Under the pieces are notes generated by a model. It was not told the origin of the DNA. It ran no database searches and saw only the letters and a program-made list of their open reading frames with translations. Of a stretch of 64,000 bases of DNA, positions 24,517-32,748 are shown piece after piece. The position numbers and the translations under genes were made by a program. The stretch is from Thalassococcus sp. S3 (GTDB taxonomy: Bacteria; Pseudomonadota; Alphaproteobacteria; Rhodobacterales; Rhodobacteraceae). The stretch spans positions 1,984,001-2,048,000 of the forward strand of contig NZ_CP022303.1 of NCBI RefSeq assembly GCF_004216475.1, read 5' to 3'. How positions within the stretch are numbered: the first letter of the stretch is position 1; every line of letters starts with the position of its first letter.

Positions 24517-25296
24517 TCAGAGGTCGAGCTCTGCCCAGACGGGGACATGATCGGATGGTTTCTCGTGACCGCGAATTTCGGCGTCGATGCGGCAATCCAC
24601 GAGCCGGTCAGCGGCTTGGGGGTTCAGCAGGATGTGATCAATCCGAATACCGTCATTCCGGTTCCAGGCGCCGGCCTGATAATCCCAGAAGCTGTAATGG
24701 CCGGGTCCTTGCAGCCGGGCCCGGAACGCATCGGTGAAGCCAAGGTTCACAATGCGCCGGAAGGCTGCGCGGCTATCTGGACGAAAAAGCGCATCTTCGC
24801 GCCACGCATCGGGGCGTTTCGCATCCTCGGCCTGCGGGATGATGTTGTAGTCCCCGGCCATCAGGGCGGGCTCTTCCTGCTCCATCAGGTCACGTGCGCG
24901 GGCATGGAGGCGTTCCATCCAGGCCAATTTGTAGTCGAATTTGGGCCCCGGTGCGGGATTGCCGTTCGGCAGATAAAGCCCGCAGACCCTGAGAGCTGTC
25001 TTTCCGACGACGGTGGCTTCGATCCAGCGCGCCTGTTCGTCTTCGGGATCGCCCGGCAGCCCACGGGTGACGTCTTCAAGAGGGAGCTTGGACAGGATCG
25101 CCACGCCGTTGAAGCTTTTCTGGCCATGGGTTTCCACATGATACCCCCGCTCCTCGAAGAGGTCGCGGGGGAAGGCCTCGTCAACTGACTTGATTTCCTG
25201 CAGGAGCACGACATCCGGCTGCGCCGTATCCAGCCAGGCCGGAAGAGCCATGGCCCGGGCTTTGATGCCATTGATATTGAACGTGGCGATTTTCAT
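24517..25296 (-). CDS. xth: Exodeoxyribonuclease III
   Basis: 259 residues. The endonuclease/exonuclease/phosphatase fold has all catalytic motifs: FNINGIKAR, LLQEIK (metal Glu), YLPNG, GDYNI, RIDHIL and SDHVP at the end. The enzyme cleaves at abasic sites and degrades duplex 3' ends in base-excision repair. It is divergent from the repeat-protein gene across a 369-base region. Confidence 0.96.
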   Translation of the reverse strand: MKIATFNINGIKARAMALPAWLDTAQPDVVLLQEIKSVDEAFPRDLFEERGYHVETHGQKSFNGVAILSKLPLEDVTRGLPGDPEDEQARWIEATVVGKTALRVCGLYLPNGNPAPGPKFDYKLAWMERLHARARDLMEQEEPALMAGDYNIIPQAEDAKRPDAWREDALFRPDSRAAFRRIVNLGFTDAFRARLQGPGHYSFWDYQAGAWNRNDGIRIDHILLNPQAADRLVDCRIDAEIRGHEKPSDHVPVWAELDL

Positions 25297-25665
25297 CGCA
25301 GCCCCCTTCTGCTCCGCTTTTATCCGTCTATCGCCGATGCATCGGGCCGGGGCAAGGGCGGGCGGGCGTCGCGGCCTGTCTTGCCGCGAATCGCATTCGG
25401 GTCCTGTGCCGCTTGAAGTGACGCGATTCGCATCTTTGATCGGTCTCAGACGGTGTCAAAATCACCTCTAAACCGTGGCTGTGGATAAGTTTTTTCGCTG
25501 GCGCCATGCCAGTGGCTTGTCGCCCTTAACCAATTTCTTAACGCCGTTTTTTGATGTGGATAAGTGCTGTGGATTTCTCGCTTAAGTAGAAAAATATTTT
25601 GAGTTTCCCGCAAGACGTGCAAGCGTCAAGGGGCAATCAACTTCAAATTTTCGGGAAACACAGCG
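25297..25665. other. 369-base divergent intergenic region
   Basis: No credible gene is present. The half nearer the repeat-protein gene is A+T-rich compared with the flanks and holds three DnaA-box-like motifs between 25480 and 25576. The last 90 bases before 25666 form a long untranslated leader with a weak ribosome site. Confidence 0.6.
25480..25576. promoter_or_regulatory. Cluster of three DnaA-box-like motifs
   Basis: TGTGGATAA, the complement of the consensus box TTATCCACA, occurs at 25480-25488 and 25555-25563. TGTGGATTT at 25568-25576 is a one-mismatch relative. All three are in the same orientation, next to an A+T-rich stretch. Confidence 0.5.
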
Positions 25666-26277
25666 ATGCAAACTCAAATCAAAATCCGCGACACTGAAGA
25701 AACCGTTAACCAATTCGACGGGGGCAATCTGTTCGACGGCGATGCAACGTTCCTGTTCTCGTCCGGCTCTGCCCCAACTTGCACAAGCGATGCGCTTGAC
25801 GGCGACGCAACGATGCTTTTCTCGTCTGGCTCCGCGCCACTGATGCAAAGCACCGCGCTGGCCGGCGAAGGTGTCGAGATGTTCTCCTCCGGCTCTGCTC
25901 CGGCAGCCCGCAGCACCGCGAGCACCGGCGATCTCGTCGAAATGTTTTCCTCGGGCTCCGCACCGGCGGCCACCACCGAAGCGACAACCGGCGACGCGGT
26001 TGAGATGTTCTCTTCGGGATCCGCACCCGCCGCGCATAGCAACGCAGCCGCGGGTGATGCGGTAGAGATGTTTTCGTCGGGTTCCGCTCCCACGGCGCAG
26101 GCCGCGGCCACGACGGGCGATGCGACCGAGATGTTTTCTTCCGGTTCGGCCCCGGTCGCGGAAACTGCGGTGACGGATGGGGATGCTGTCGAGATGTTCT
26201 CATCTGGCTCCGCTCCGGTTGCGGCTGCCAAGGCGACGGACGGCGACGCAACGCAGATGTTCTCCTCCGGCAGCTAA
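25666..26277 (+). CDS. Tandem-repeat protein with nine FSSGSAP units
   Basis: 203 residues. A 24-residue N-terminal part (MQTQIKIRDTEETVNQFDGG...) precedes nine copies of a 21-residue unit built as G-D-A-x-x-M-F-S-S-G-S-A-P plus about eight variable Ala/Thr-rich residues; the ninth stops after FSSGS. No signal peptide or membrane segment is seen, and there is a single Cys, in the first repeat. The variable parts differ at codon level, so the array is old and selected. It is probably one of the Rhodobacterales DUF families. Leader-plus-repeats resembles multi-core peptide precursors, but that is inference. The next gene follows after 63 bases. Confidence 0.85.
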   Translation: MQTQIKIRDTEETVNQFDGGNLFDGDATFLFSSGSAPTCTSDALDGDATMLFSSGSAPLMQSTALAGEGVEMFSSGSAPAARSTASTGDLVEMFSSGSAPAATTEATTGDAVEMFSSGSAPAAHSNAAAGDAVEMFSSGSAPTAQAAATTGDATEMFSSGSAPVAETAVTDGDAVEMFSSGSAPVAAAKATDGDATQMFSSGS

Positions 26278-26302
26278 GCGCCACACCTGAAACAGGACAC
26301 GG

Positions 26303-26318
26303 GGCGTTCAGACACGCC
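26303..26318 (+). other. Small hairpin between the repeat-protein gene and its downstream partner
   Basis: 5-bp arms GGCGT / ACGCC around a 6-base loop in the 63-base gap. It could attenuate transcription so that the repeat protein is made in excess over the downstream protein. Weak evidence. Confidence 0.25.
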
Positions 26319-26340
26319 GTTTGAGAGAAGGAGAAATCCG

Positions 26341-27417
26341 ATGTCGAATGTCATTCATCTGAACGTTCCGTCCCTGCGCCCGTCGCGTGACACGCGGCTG
26401 GCCGCCATGATCCGCAGCTTTGCCGAGGCCCGTCGGTTCGGAGACGACGTCTTCTGGCTCAAGGAGAATGCGGAGCTTCTCAATATCCTTGAATGCACGG
26501 GCAGCCGCGTGCCGCTCAGCGCGCTTGCACCGCATGAAGGATTTTACGCCCAGGTCGAGAAGCGCATAGAGTTCTTTCCGCAATATTACCGGTTCCTGCT
26601 GTCGATCTGTCTGGATCTGGAGGCGCTTGGGATGCCGGGCGACAAGGCTGCGGCCCTTGTCGAATGGGCGCATCAGCAAGGACTGGCAGAGGCGGAGCTG
26701 TCGGACCTGCAAAGGGCGGAGGCGCGCCGGTTGATGCAACGCCGAGGCGTCGATCCGATGGCGCATGATGGCGGGCTCGAGGCGCGTCTTCGCCGGTTTA
26801 TCGCAAGATCCGAAACATTTGCGATGCCGAACAAGAAAGCGGCTTATGAGCTGACCCATATCGTCTTTTATCTCAGCGAATATGGGCGCGTCGATCCGCA
26901 GCTGGAGGAGGCGGCTGTGACCAGCCTCGAATTCGCGGGATTGCTGGCCTATCTGGATCAGAACGCGGATCTGCTGGCAGAAATCTGTGTGGCCCTGCGC
27001 TTTGCCGGACGGACGCCTTCGCCGATCTGGGAAGGCTGGCTGGAGCGGGAAACGCATAGGTTTTCGATGACGACCGGTCCCGAGGTCGCCGTTCAGGATG
27101 ATTATCACGACTATTTCGTCTGCAACTGGCTGATGTCGGTGTCGGGAAAGGATGCCTTTCTCAAAGACACCGAAGCGGATCGGTGCCGGTTCACCCGGGC
27201 TACTCCTTATGCGGGGCCGCTGCGGGACATCTCGGAATGCATGTTCCGTCTGGACGAGGCCCGCAGCAGCGACTGGACCGCGATGCGCGGGCAGGTGGAG
27301 GATGCCGTTTCCGAGATTGGCTTCGATATCCTGACGGAGGCACAGCAAAGTTCGGACAAATTCGACGCCTTCTTTGAAGGTTTTGCACGAACAACCTTGC
27401 GGGAGGCCCACGCGTGA
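26341..27417 (+). CDS. Unrecognised all-helical protein (DUF6902-like?) next to the repeat protein
   Basis: 358 residues with a strong ribosome site (GAAGGAG). It is predicted soluble and almost fully helical. Notable segments are ELTHIVFYLSEYG (about 180-192), DLLAEICVALRFAG and DDYHDYFVCNWL (about 257-268), whose His residues could form an active or metal site. The architecture recalls the alpha-helical DUF68xx/69xx families; assignment to DUF6902 is from memory and not checked. It is translationally coupled (GTGA) to a DMT exporter and follows the FSSGSAP repeat gene, so the three probably form one unit. Confidence 0.7.
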   Translation: MSNVIHLNVPSLRPSRDTRLAAMIRSFAEARRFGDDVFWLKENAELLNILECTGSRVPLSALAPHEGFYAQVEKRIEFFPQYYRFLLSICLDLEALGMPGDKAAALVEWAHQQGLAEAELSDLQRAEARRLMQRRGVDPMAHDGGLEARLRRFIARSETFAMPNKKAAYELTHIVFYLSEYGRVDPQLEEAAVTSLEFAGLLAYLDQNADLLAEICVALRFAGRTPSPIWEGWLERETHRFSMTTGPEVAVQDDYHDYFVCNWLMSVSGKDAFLKDTEADRCRFTRATPYAGPLRDISECMFRLDEARSSDWTAMRGQVEDAVSEIGFDILTEAQQSSDKFDAFFEGFARTTLREAHA

Positions 27418-28316
27418 GGGGCGGGGCGGCGTTCGGGGCTGCCCTGGTCCTGCTTTACACCGCGTTCATCTCGGGCGCGGACGGGATCACCAAGCTGATT
27501 GCGGGCGGCTATGCCGCGCCGCAGCTTTATGCTTTGTCGGGTCTGCTGGTGATCGCGCTGAGCGTTGCGGCGGATCGTTATCCCCGTCAACGGCAAGGTC
27601 TGGGTACGCTTTGTCCAAAGGCCATGGCGCTGAGATCAGGAGCGACGGTGCTTGCCGCGCTGTCGTTCTTTTACGCGTTCAAGCTTCTGCCCTTTGCAGA
27701 TGTGTTCCTGTTTATCGGGCTCATGCCGATCCTCGCAGGCCTAATGTCGGGCCCGATCCTCAATGAACCGGTCCGACCGGTGGCTTGGGCCGCGCTGGCG
27801 GCGGGGTTTGTGGGCATGGTATGCCTTTTTCCCGGGGGCCTTGGGGGGATCGAGATCGGACATGTCTGGGCCTTTGCCGCGGCCCTCTTCGGTACGTTTT
27901 CGATGGTTCTGGCCCGCTATATCGGCCGATTTGAGCAGAATGCGCTGGCGCAGGTTTTCTATCCCAACCTCGCGCTGACCTTGTCGATGGGCGTGGCTTT
28001 GCCCTTTGTCTGGGTGCCCATGCCCCTGCAGGATCTGGCTTGGGTCGCGGGATATGCCGTTCTGCTTTTCGCGGCCCGCTGGGTGCTGGTCGTCGCGCTG
28101 CGGCTGCTTACGGCCTATGTGGTCACGCCGCTGATGAACCTTCAATTTGTCTGGATGGTCGGGATCGGAGCGGTCGCGTTCGGCGAGATGCCCGCGCTGA
28201 GCACCTATCTGGGCGTTGCGATCGTGGTGGCATCCGGTCTCTGGATGCTATGGGATCAGATGGCGCCGGTGCGTCCGGGCCGGGCAAGCGCATTCAAGCT
28301 GCGCACCGATCCATAA
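27414..28316 (+). CDS. EamA/DMT-superfamily transporter coupled to the helical protein
   Basis: 300 residues from the GTG at 27414 overlapping the preceding stop. Ten transmembrane helices in two EamA halves are traceable; the first half ends in GPILNEPVRPVAWAALAAGFVGMV and the second in GEMPALSTYLGVAIVVASGLWML. Coupling to the helical protein suggests that it moves a substrate or product of that cluster, or simply that they share control. It ends 3 bases from the convergent erpA-like gene. Confidence 0.88.
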   Translation: MRGGAAFGAALVLLYTAFISGADGITKLIAGGYAAPQLYALSGLLVIALSVAADRYPRQRQGLGTLCPKAMALRSGATVLAALSFFYAFKLLPFADVFLFIGLMPILAGLMSGPILNEPVRPVAWAALAAGFVGMVCLFPGGLGGIEIGHVWAFAAALFGTFSMVLARYIGRFEQNALAQVFYPNLALTLSMGVALPFVWVPMPLQDLAWVAGYAVLLFAARWVLVVALRLLTAYVVTPLMNLQFVWMVGIGAVAFGEMPALSTYLGVAIVVASGLWMLWDQMAPVRPGRASAFKLRTDP

Positions 28317-28319
28317 GCG

Positions 28320-28643
28320 TTACATGGAAAACGACGTGCCGCAGCCGCAGGAACTGGTGGCGTTCGGGTTGTTGATGACGAACCGGGCGCCAATCAGCTC
28401 TTCGGAAAAGTCGATCTCGGCGTTTTCGAGAAAGGGGAGGGAGACGCTGTCGACAACAACTTTCTGCCCGTTTCCTTCTAGAATCAGGTCGTCTTCGGCC
28501 GGCGCGTCCAGTGCGATTTCGTATTGAAAGCCGGAACAACCGCCACCTTCGACTGCGACACGCAGGGCTTGGCCCTGTTCAGCCGCACCAATCTCGGCCA
28601 GACGTTCAAAGGCCCGTTCGGTCACTTTGGGAGGCAATTGCAT
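28320..28643 (-). CDS. erpA: A-type iron-sulfur carrier (ErpA/IscA family)
   Basis: 107 residues from ATG 28643. The three cluster-binding cysteines are in place: Cys36 in GGGCSGF and Cys99/Cys101 in SSCGCGTSFSM at the C-terminus. Such proteins pass Fe-S clusters to apo-targets. The gene is next to and divergent from dgt, a usual arrangement in Rhodobacteraceae. Confidence 0.92.
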   Translation of the reverse strand: MQLPPKVTERAFERLAEIGAAEQGQALRVAVEGGGCSGFQYEIALDAPAEDDLILEGNGQKVVVDSVSLPFLENAEIDFSEELIGARFVINNPNATSSCGCGTSFSM

Positions 28644-28724
28644 CGCGTCACTCCTGCCGGTTTTCATGTCCTGCGCCCTGCAATATAGAAAGACCCAGGA
28701 CAGACGGCAAGAACAGGGGAGCTT

Positions 28725-29870
28725 ATGCGCGCGCCCTACGCCTCGGATCCGGGTCCGGCCAGGGGACGGCTGGTGCCGGAGGAGGAGAGCAGCTTTCGCT
28801 CCTGCTTTCAGCGGGATCGGGACAGGATTATTCACGCCAGCGCCTTCCGGCGTCTCAAGCACAAGACCCAGGTCTTTGTGGAGCACGAGGGTGACTATTT
28901 CCGCACCCGCCTGACCCATTCGATCGAGGTGGCGCAGGTTGCGCGCACGATTGCGGGCGCGCTGGGGCTGAACAGTGAACTGACGGAAGCCGTCGCGCTG
29001 GCCCATGATCTGGGGCACACGCCCTTTGGCCATACAGGGGAGGACGCGCTGGCGGAGCTGATGGCGCCCTATGGCGGCTTTGACCACAACGCGCAGGCCA
29101 TTCGGATCGTCACCCGCCTGGAACGGCATTACGCACGCTTTGACGGTCTGAACCTGACATGGGAGACGCTGGAGGGGATCGCAAAGCACAACGGACCTGT
29201 TCTGGGCACGCTCCCATATGCCTTGGCCGAGTATAACGCCCTCCACGATCTGGAACTGCACACACATGCCAGTGCCGAAGCGCAGGTCGCGGCTTTGTCG
29301 GACGATATCGCCTATAACAACCACGATCTTCATGACGGTTTAAGGGCGGGTCTCTTCACGGACGACGAGATCTGCGGTTTGCCCATCGTGGGGGCCGCCT
29401 ATCGTGAGGTGGACAGGGCACATCCGGGGCTTGAGCACAAACGTCGGCGTCACGAGGCGCTCCGCCGCGTGTTCGGGGTGATGGTCTCGGACGTCATCGC
29501 GACCTCGCAACAGCACCTGTCCGCGTCAAACGCAGAGCGGGTGGAGGATATCCGGGAATTGGGTCGCCCGGTGATCGCGTTCTCCGACACGCTCTGGTCC
29601 GATCTCAAGGAGATCCGCGCCTTTCTCTTTCAGCACATGTATCGGGCATCGCGGGTGATGGAGAAACGCGCGCAGGTGACACAGGTGGTGCAGGATCTCT
29701 TTCCGCTCTATCTGGGCGATCCCGCAATGCTGCCCGAACGCTGGAATACCGAGATCGACGCGGCGGGAGACGACGATACCGCGATCGCGCGCCTTGTTGC
29801 GGATTACATCGCGGGCATGACGGATCGCTTCGCCCTGCAGGAACATCAGCGCCTCGTCGGCAGCGTTTGA
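28725..29870 (+). CDS. dgt: Deoxyguanosinetriphosphate triphosphohydrolase-like protein
   Basis: 381 residues. HD-domain motifs are complete: H in RLTHSIEV, the HD pair in ALAHDLGHTPFGHTGE, and GGFDHNAQAIRIVTRLERHY further on. Family members cleave dNTPs to deoxynucleosides and triphosphate, tuning dNTP pools. It stands upstream of the ArgS-like gene in the canonical dgt-argS order. Confidence 0.93.
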   Translation: MRAPYASDPGPARGRLVPEEESSFRSCFQRDRDRIIHASAFRRLKHKTQVFVEHEGDYFRTRLTHSIEVAQVARTIAGALGLNSELTEAVALAHDLGHTPFGHTGEDALAELMAPYGGFDHNAQAIRIVTRLERHYARFDGLNLTWETLEGIAKHNGPVLGTLPYALAEYNALHDLELHTHASAEAQVAALSDDIAYNNHDLHDGLRAGLFTDDEICGLPIVGAAYREVDRAHPGLEHKRRRHEALRRVFGVMVSDVIATSQQHLSASNAERVEDIRELGRPVIAFSDTLWSDLKEIRAFLFQHMYRASRVMEKRAQVTQVVQDLFPLYLGDPAMLPERWNTEIDAAGDDDTAIARLVADYIAGMTDRFALQEHQRLVGSV

Positions 29871-29904
29871 CGCGGGCCCGCAGCGTGATATTGGGTCAGG
29901 TCTG

Positions 29905-31623
29905 ATGAACATTTTTGCCGATGTCCATACCAAGATCTGCGCCGCGATCGCCTCTTTGCAGCGCGACGGGCACCTGCCGGATACGTTGGATGTCGCGGCG
30001 GTGACGGCTGAGCCGCCCAAGGATCCAGCCTATGGTGATGTCACGACAAACGCCGCCCTGGTCATCGCGCCGCAAGACGGGCGTCGGGCGCGGGAGATCG
30101 CGCAGCTTCTGGTGCCGCGACTGACCGACGATCAGGGAGTGGTTTCGGTGGACGTCGCCGGTCCGGGGTTCATCAACCTCCACCTCGATCCGGCGCGCTG
30201 GGCGCCCGTTCTGGCGGCCATTCTGGAGGAAGGCGAGGCCTTCGGACGCTCCGCGCTCGGCGCCGGAAAAAAGGCCAATGTCGAGTTTGTCAGTGCCTAT
30301 CCGACCAGTCCCCTGACAGCGGCCTACACGCGCGGCGCGGTCTATGGGGACGCTCTGGCCAATTTGCTGGGCTTCGTTGGATATGACGTAACCCGCGAAT
30401 ACTATGTCAACGATGGCGGGGCACAGGTCGATGTGCTCGCCCGGTCGGTCTATCTGCGCTATCTCGAAGCACATGGCCGGGATGTCGCTTTCGAGGATGG
30501 GACCCTGCCGGGAGACTACCTCGTGCCGGTTGGCGCCGCGCTCAAGGCAAAGGTCGGGGACATCTACCTTGATCAGAGCGAAGCGGTTTGGCTCGCGCCG
30601 GTGTGCGCCTTTGCAATCGATGCGATGATGGCGCGTATCCGCGAAGATCTGGACGCGCTGGGCATCCGGATGGATCTTTATTTCAGCGAAAAGTCCCTGG
30701 ACGACGCCGGTCGGATCGAGGCAGCTTTGGCCGATCTCGAAGCCAAGGGTTTGATTTACGAAGGCGTGCTTGATCCGCCTCAGGGGCAGTCGGCGGAGAG
30801 ACCGGAGCGGCGCGAGCAAACGCTGTTCCGCTCCACAGCGCATGGGGATGAGGCAGATCGGCCCATTCGGACAGCCGATGGTGGCTGGACCTACTTCGCG
30901 CCCGATATTGCCTATCACTTCGACAAGATCGACCGTGGATATGACGCGCTTTACGACGTGTTCGGATCAGATCACGGCGCCTATGTCCGCCGGGTCAAGG
31001 CCGTTGTGTCTGCGCTGTCGAACGGGCGTGTGCCGGTCGAGATCAAGCTGGTCCAGCTTGTCAGGCTTGCTGACAAGGGCATACCCGTTCGCCGGGCCGG
31101 AGGGTTTGTCACCCTGCGTGATGTCGTCGACCGCCTGGGGCCGGACGTGACACGCTTTGCCATGCTGAGCCGCAAAAACGATGCGGCCCTGGACCTCGAT
31201 CTAGACGCCGTGCTTGACCAGAGCCGCGACAACCCTGTTTTCGCCGTCCAGTACGCTCATGTCCGCGCGCTAGGCATCGTTGAGCGGGCGGAGCGCATTG
31301 CAGAGCCACGTCCGGGCGATGTTGCCGTGCTGCGGGGCGGGGCCGAATGGGCGCTTGTGCAAAAACTGGCCGGCTGGCCCCGGCTCGTCGATATTGCCGC
31401 ACGGACGGCAGAGCCGCACAGAATGGCCATGTATCTCACGGATCTGGCGGATCTCTTTCACAAGGCCTGGCCTTCGGGAAGCAATGTGCCCGAGGTTTGG
31501 CTTACCGAAGGGGCCGACACGCCGGAAACATGGGCAAAAATCGACCTTGCGAGGGCTGTTTCCATTGTTATTTCAGCCGGTCTTGGTATTCTTGGTGTCA
31601 ATCCGGCACGGCAGATGCGGTGA
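29905..31623 (+). CDS. argS: Arginyl-tRNA synthetase-like protein lacking HIGH and KMSKS motifs
   Basis: 572 residues, normal ArgS length, at the canonical dgt-argS-SPOR-nagZ locus. The N-terminal additional domain (1-115), catalytic fold (REYYVNDGGAQVDVLARSVY, FAPDIAYHFDKIDRG, FGSDHGAYVRRVK) and C-terminal anticodon-binding DALR domain are all recognisable. But the HIGH segment, in the family ANPTGPLHVGHTRG, here reads AYPTSPLTAAYTRG (131-144), losing both His and the Gly. The KMSK loop, normally P-F-K-M-S-K-R-A-G, reads PVRRAGG near 394-400 with three residues missing. ATP activation should be abolished or very weak. Either a second argS exists, or this is a non-catalytic paralogue with another role. 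Confidence 0.85.
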   Translation: MNIFADVHTKICAAIASLQRDGHLPDTLDVAAVTAEPPKDPAYGDVTTNAALVIAPQDGRRAREIAQLLVPRLTDDQGVVSVDVAGPGFINLHLDPARWAPVLAAILEEGEAFGRSALGAGKKANVEFVSAYPTSPLTAAYTRGAVYGDALANLLGFVGYDVTREYYVNDGGAQVDVLARSVYLRYLEAHGRDVAFEDGTLPGDYLVPVGAALKAKVGDIYLDQSEAVWLAPVCAFAIDAMMARIREDLDALGIRMDLYFSEKSLDDAGRIEAALADLEAKGLIYEGVLDPPQGQSAERPERREQTLFRSTAHGDEADRPIRTADGGWTYFAPDIAYHFDKIDRGYDALYDVFGSDHGAYVRRVKAVVSALSNGRVPVEIKLVQLVRLADKGIPVRRAGGFVTLRDVVDRLGPDVTRFAMLSRKNDAALDLDLDAVLDQSRDNPVFAVQYAHVRALGIVERAERIAEPRPGDVAVLRGGAEWALVQKLAGWPRLVDIAARTAEPHRMAMYLTDLADLFHKAWPSGSNVPEVWLTEGADTPETWAKIDLARAVSIVISAGLGILGVNPARQMR

Positions 31624-31698
31624 CAAAACCCACACTCGCCGGATATGAGGCAGCAAAAAACCTGACGCGGTGATCCGCGTTCGGGCAGTGAGGCAAAA

Positions 31699-32748
31699 AT
31701 GGCAGATGTTGAGTTCACTCCCTCTATGGGAGGTCGGGACGCGGCACGTGATGAAGGATCAGCGCCCGCGCTGACCCAGATCACTCGCTTTGCCGGCGCC
31801 CTCGTTTCTCTGGCGCTTGTCGCAGGGGCCGCGTTCTGGGGCTACAAGCTTTTGGTGCGTGATGTCAGCGGCGTTCCCGTCGTACGCGCATTGGAAGGGC
31901 CGATGCGTGTTCAGCCGGACAATCCGGGCGGACGACCCGCAGACCACCAGGGGCTGGCGGTGAATGCTGTTGCGGCAAACGGGGTTGCGGCAGCACCCGC
32001 AGATCGCCTGGTGCTGGCGCCGCGTCCGGTCGATCTGACCGACGAGGATCTGCCGCGGGGCAATCTGCGCCCGGTCGCGCGGACAGAGGGCACCCCGTCG
32101 GCAGCGCCCGCATCGAACGCTCAAGAAACATCAAATACCGGCCCAAACCCCGACGCAGTTGAAGCGGCCGCGCAATCGGGATCCGTCGAGGCGCTGGTCG
32201 AAGAGTTGACACGGGGCGTGCAGCCTTTGTCTCAACAAACCGCGGAAGAGGCGCAGCAGTCCGAGCCCACGCAGGCCGCAATCGTACTGCCGGAACCTCT
32301 GGATCAATCTGTGCTGCCAGAGACCGAACCGGAAGGCCAAGCTGATCCCGAGCCCGCGCCCGAGGTGATCACTGGACCCGGTGTGGGTCGCTCATTGCGT
32401 CCGCAGCAGCGCCCGGCACAGAGGTCGATCCCGGCGCCGACCCCGGTTGCGGCTGCCGCGCCCGCCGGTCTTGACGTGGATCCCGAAAGCATCCCGGCGG
32501 GCACCCGACTTGTTCAGCTGGGCGCCTATGACAGCCCAGAGGTGGCCCGTGGCGAATGGGACAAGCTGTCCGCCCGGTTCGGCGATACCCTGACCGGCAA
32601 ATCAAGGGTCATCCAACGGGCCAGCAGCGGAGGCCGCGTCTTTTTCCGTCTCAGAGCCATGGGCTTCGACGATCTCAGCGATGCCCGGCGCTTTTGCTCG
32701 GCGCTGGTCGCCGAAGGCTCCGATTGCATCCCGGTGGTCACACGCTGA
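31699..32748 (+). CDS. SPOR-domain inner-membrane protein
   Basis: 349 residues. A short cytoplasmic start, one transmembrane helix (about 29-50), a long Pro/Ala/Glu-rich periplasmic linker, and a C-terminal SPOR domain (about 265-349, RLVQLGAYDSPEVARGEWDKL onward). SPOR domains bind glycan strands stripped of stem peptides at the division septum. The stop shares one base with the nagZ start (TGATG), fitting a cell-wall operon. Confidence 0.92.
   Translation: MADVEFTPSMGGRDAARDEGSAPALTQITRFAGALVSLALVAGAAFWGYKLLVRDVSGVPVVRALEGPMRVQPDNPGGRPADHQGLAVNAVAANGVAAAPADRLVLAPRPVDLTDEDLPRGNLRPVARTEGTPSAAPASNAQETSNTGPNPDAVEAAAQSGSVEALVEELTRGVQPLSQQTAEEAQQSEPTQAAIVLPEPLDQSVLPETEPEGQADPEPAPEVITGPGVGRSLRPQQRPAQRSIPAPTPVAAAAPAGLDVDPESIPAGTRLVQLGAYDSPEVARGEWDKLSARFGDTLTGKSRVIQRASSGGRVFFRLRAMGFDDLSDARRFCSALVAEGSDCIPVVTR

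Noticed and set aside
25480..25576. DnaA boxes as the chromosomal origin
   Set aside because: Only three boxes, and none of the genes usual at alphaproteobacterial origins (hemE, parAB, gidAB, dnaA) are near.
25730..26277. Regular 63-base repeats as a possible CRISPR array
   Set aside because: The repeats are in one open frame, spacers are coding and similar, and no cas genes are near; they encode a repeat protein.
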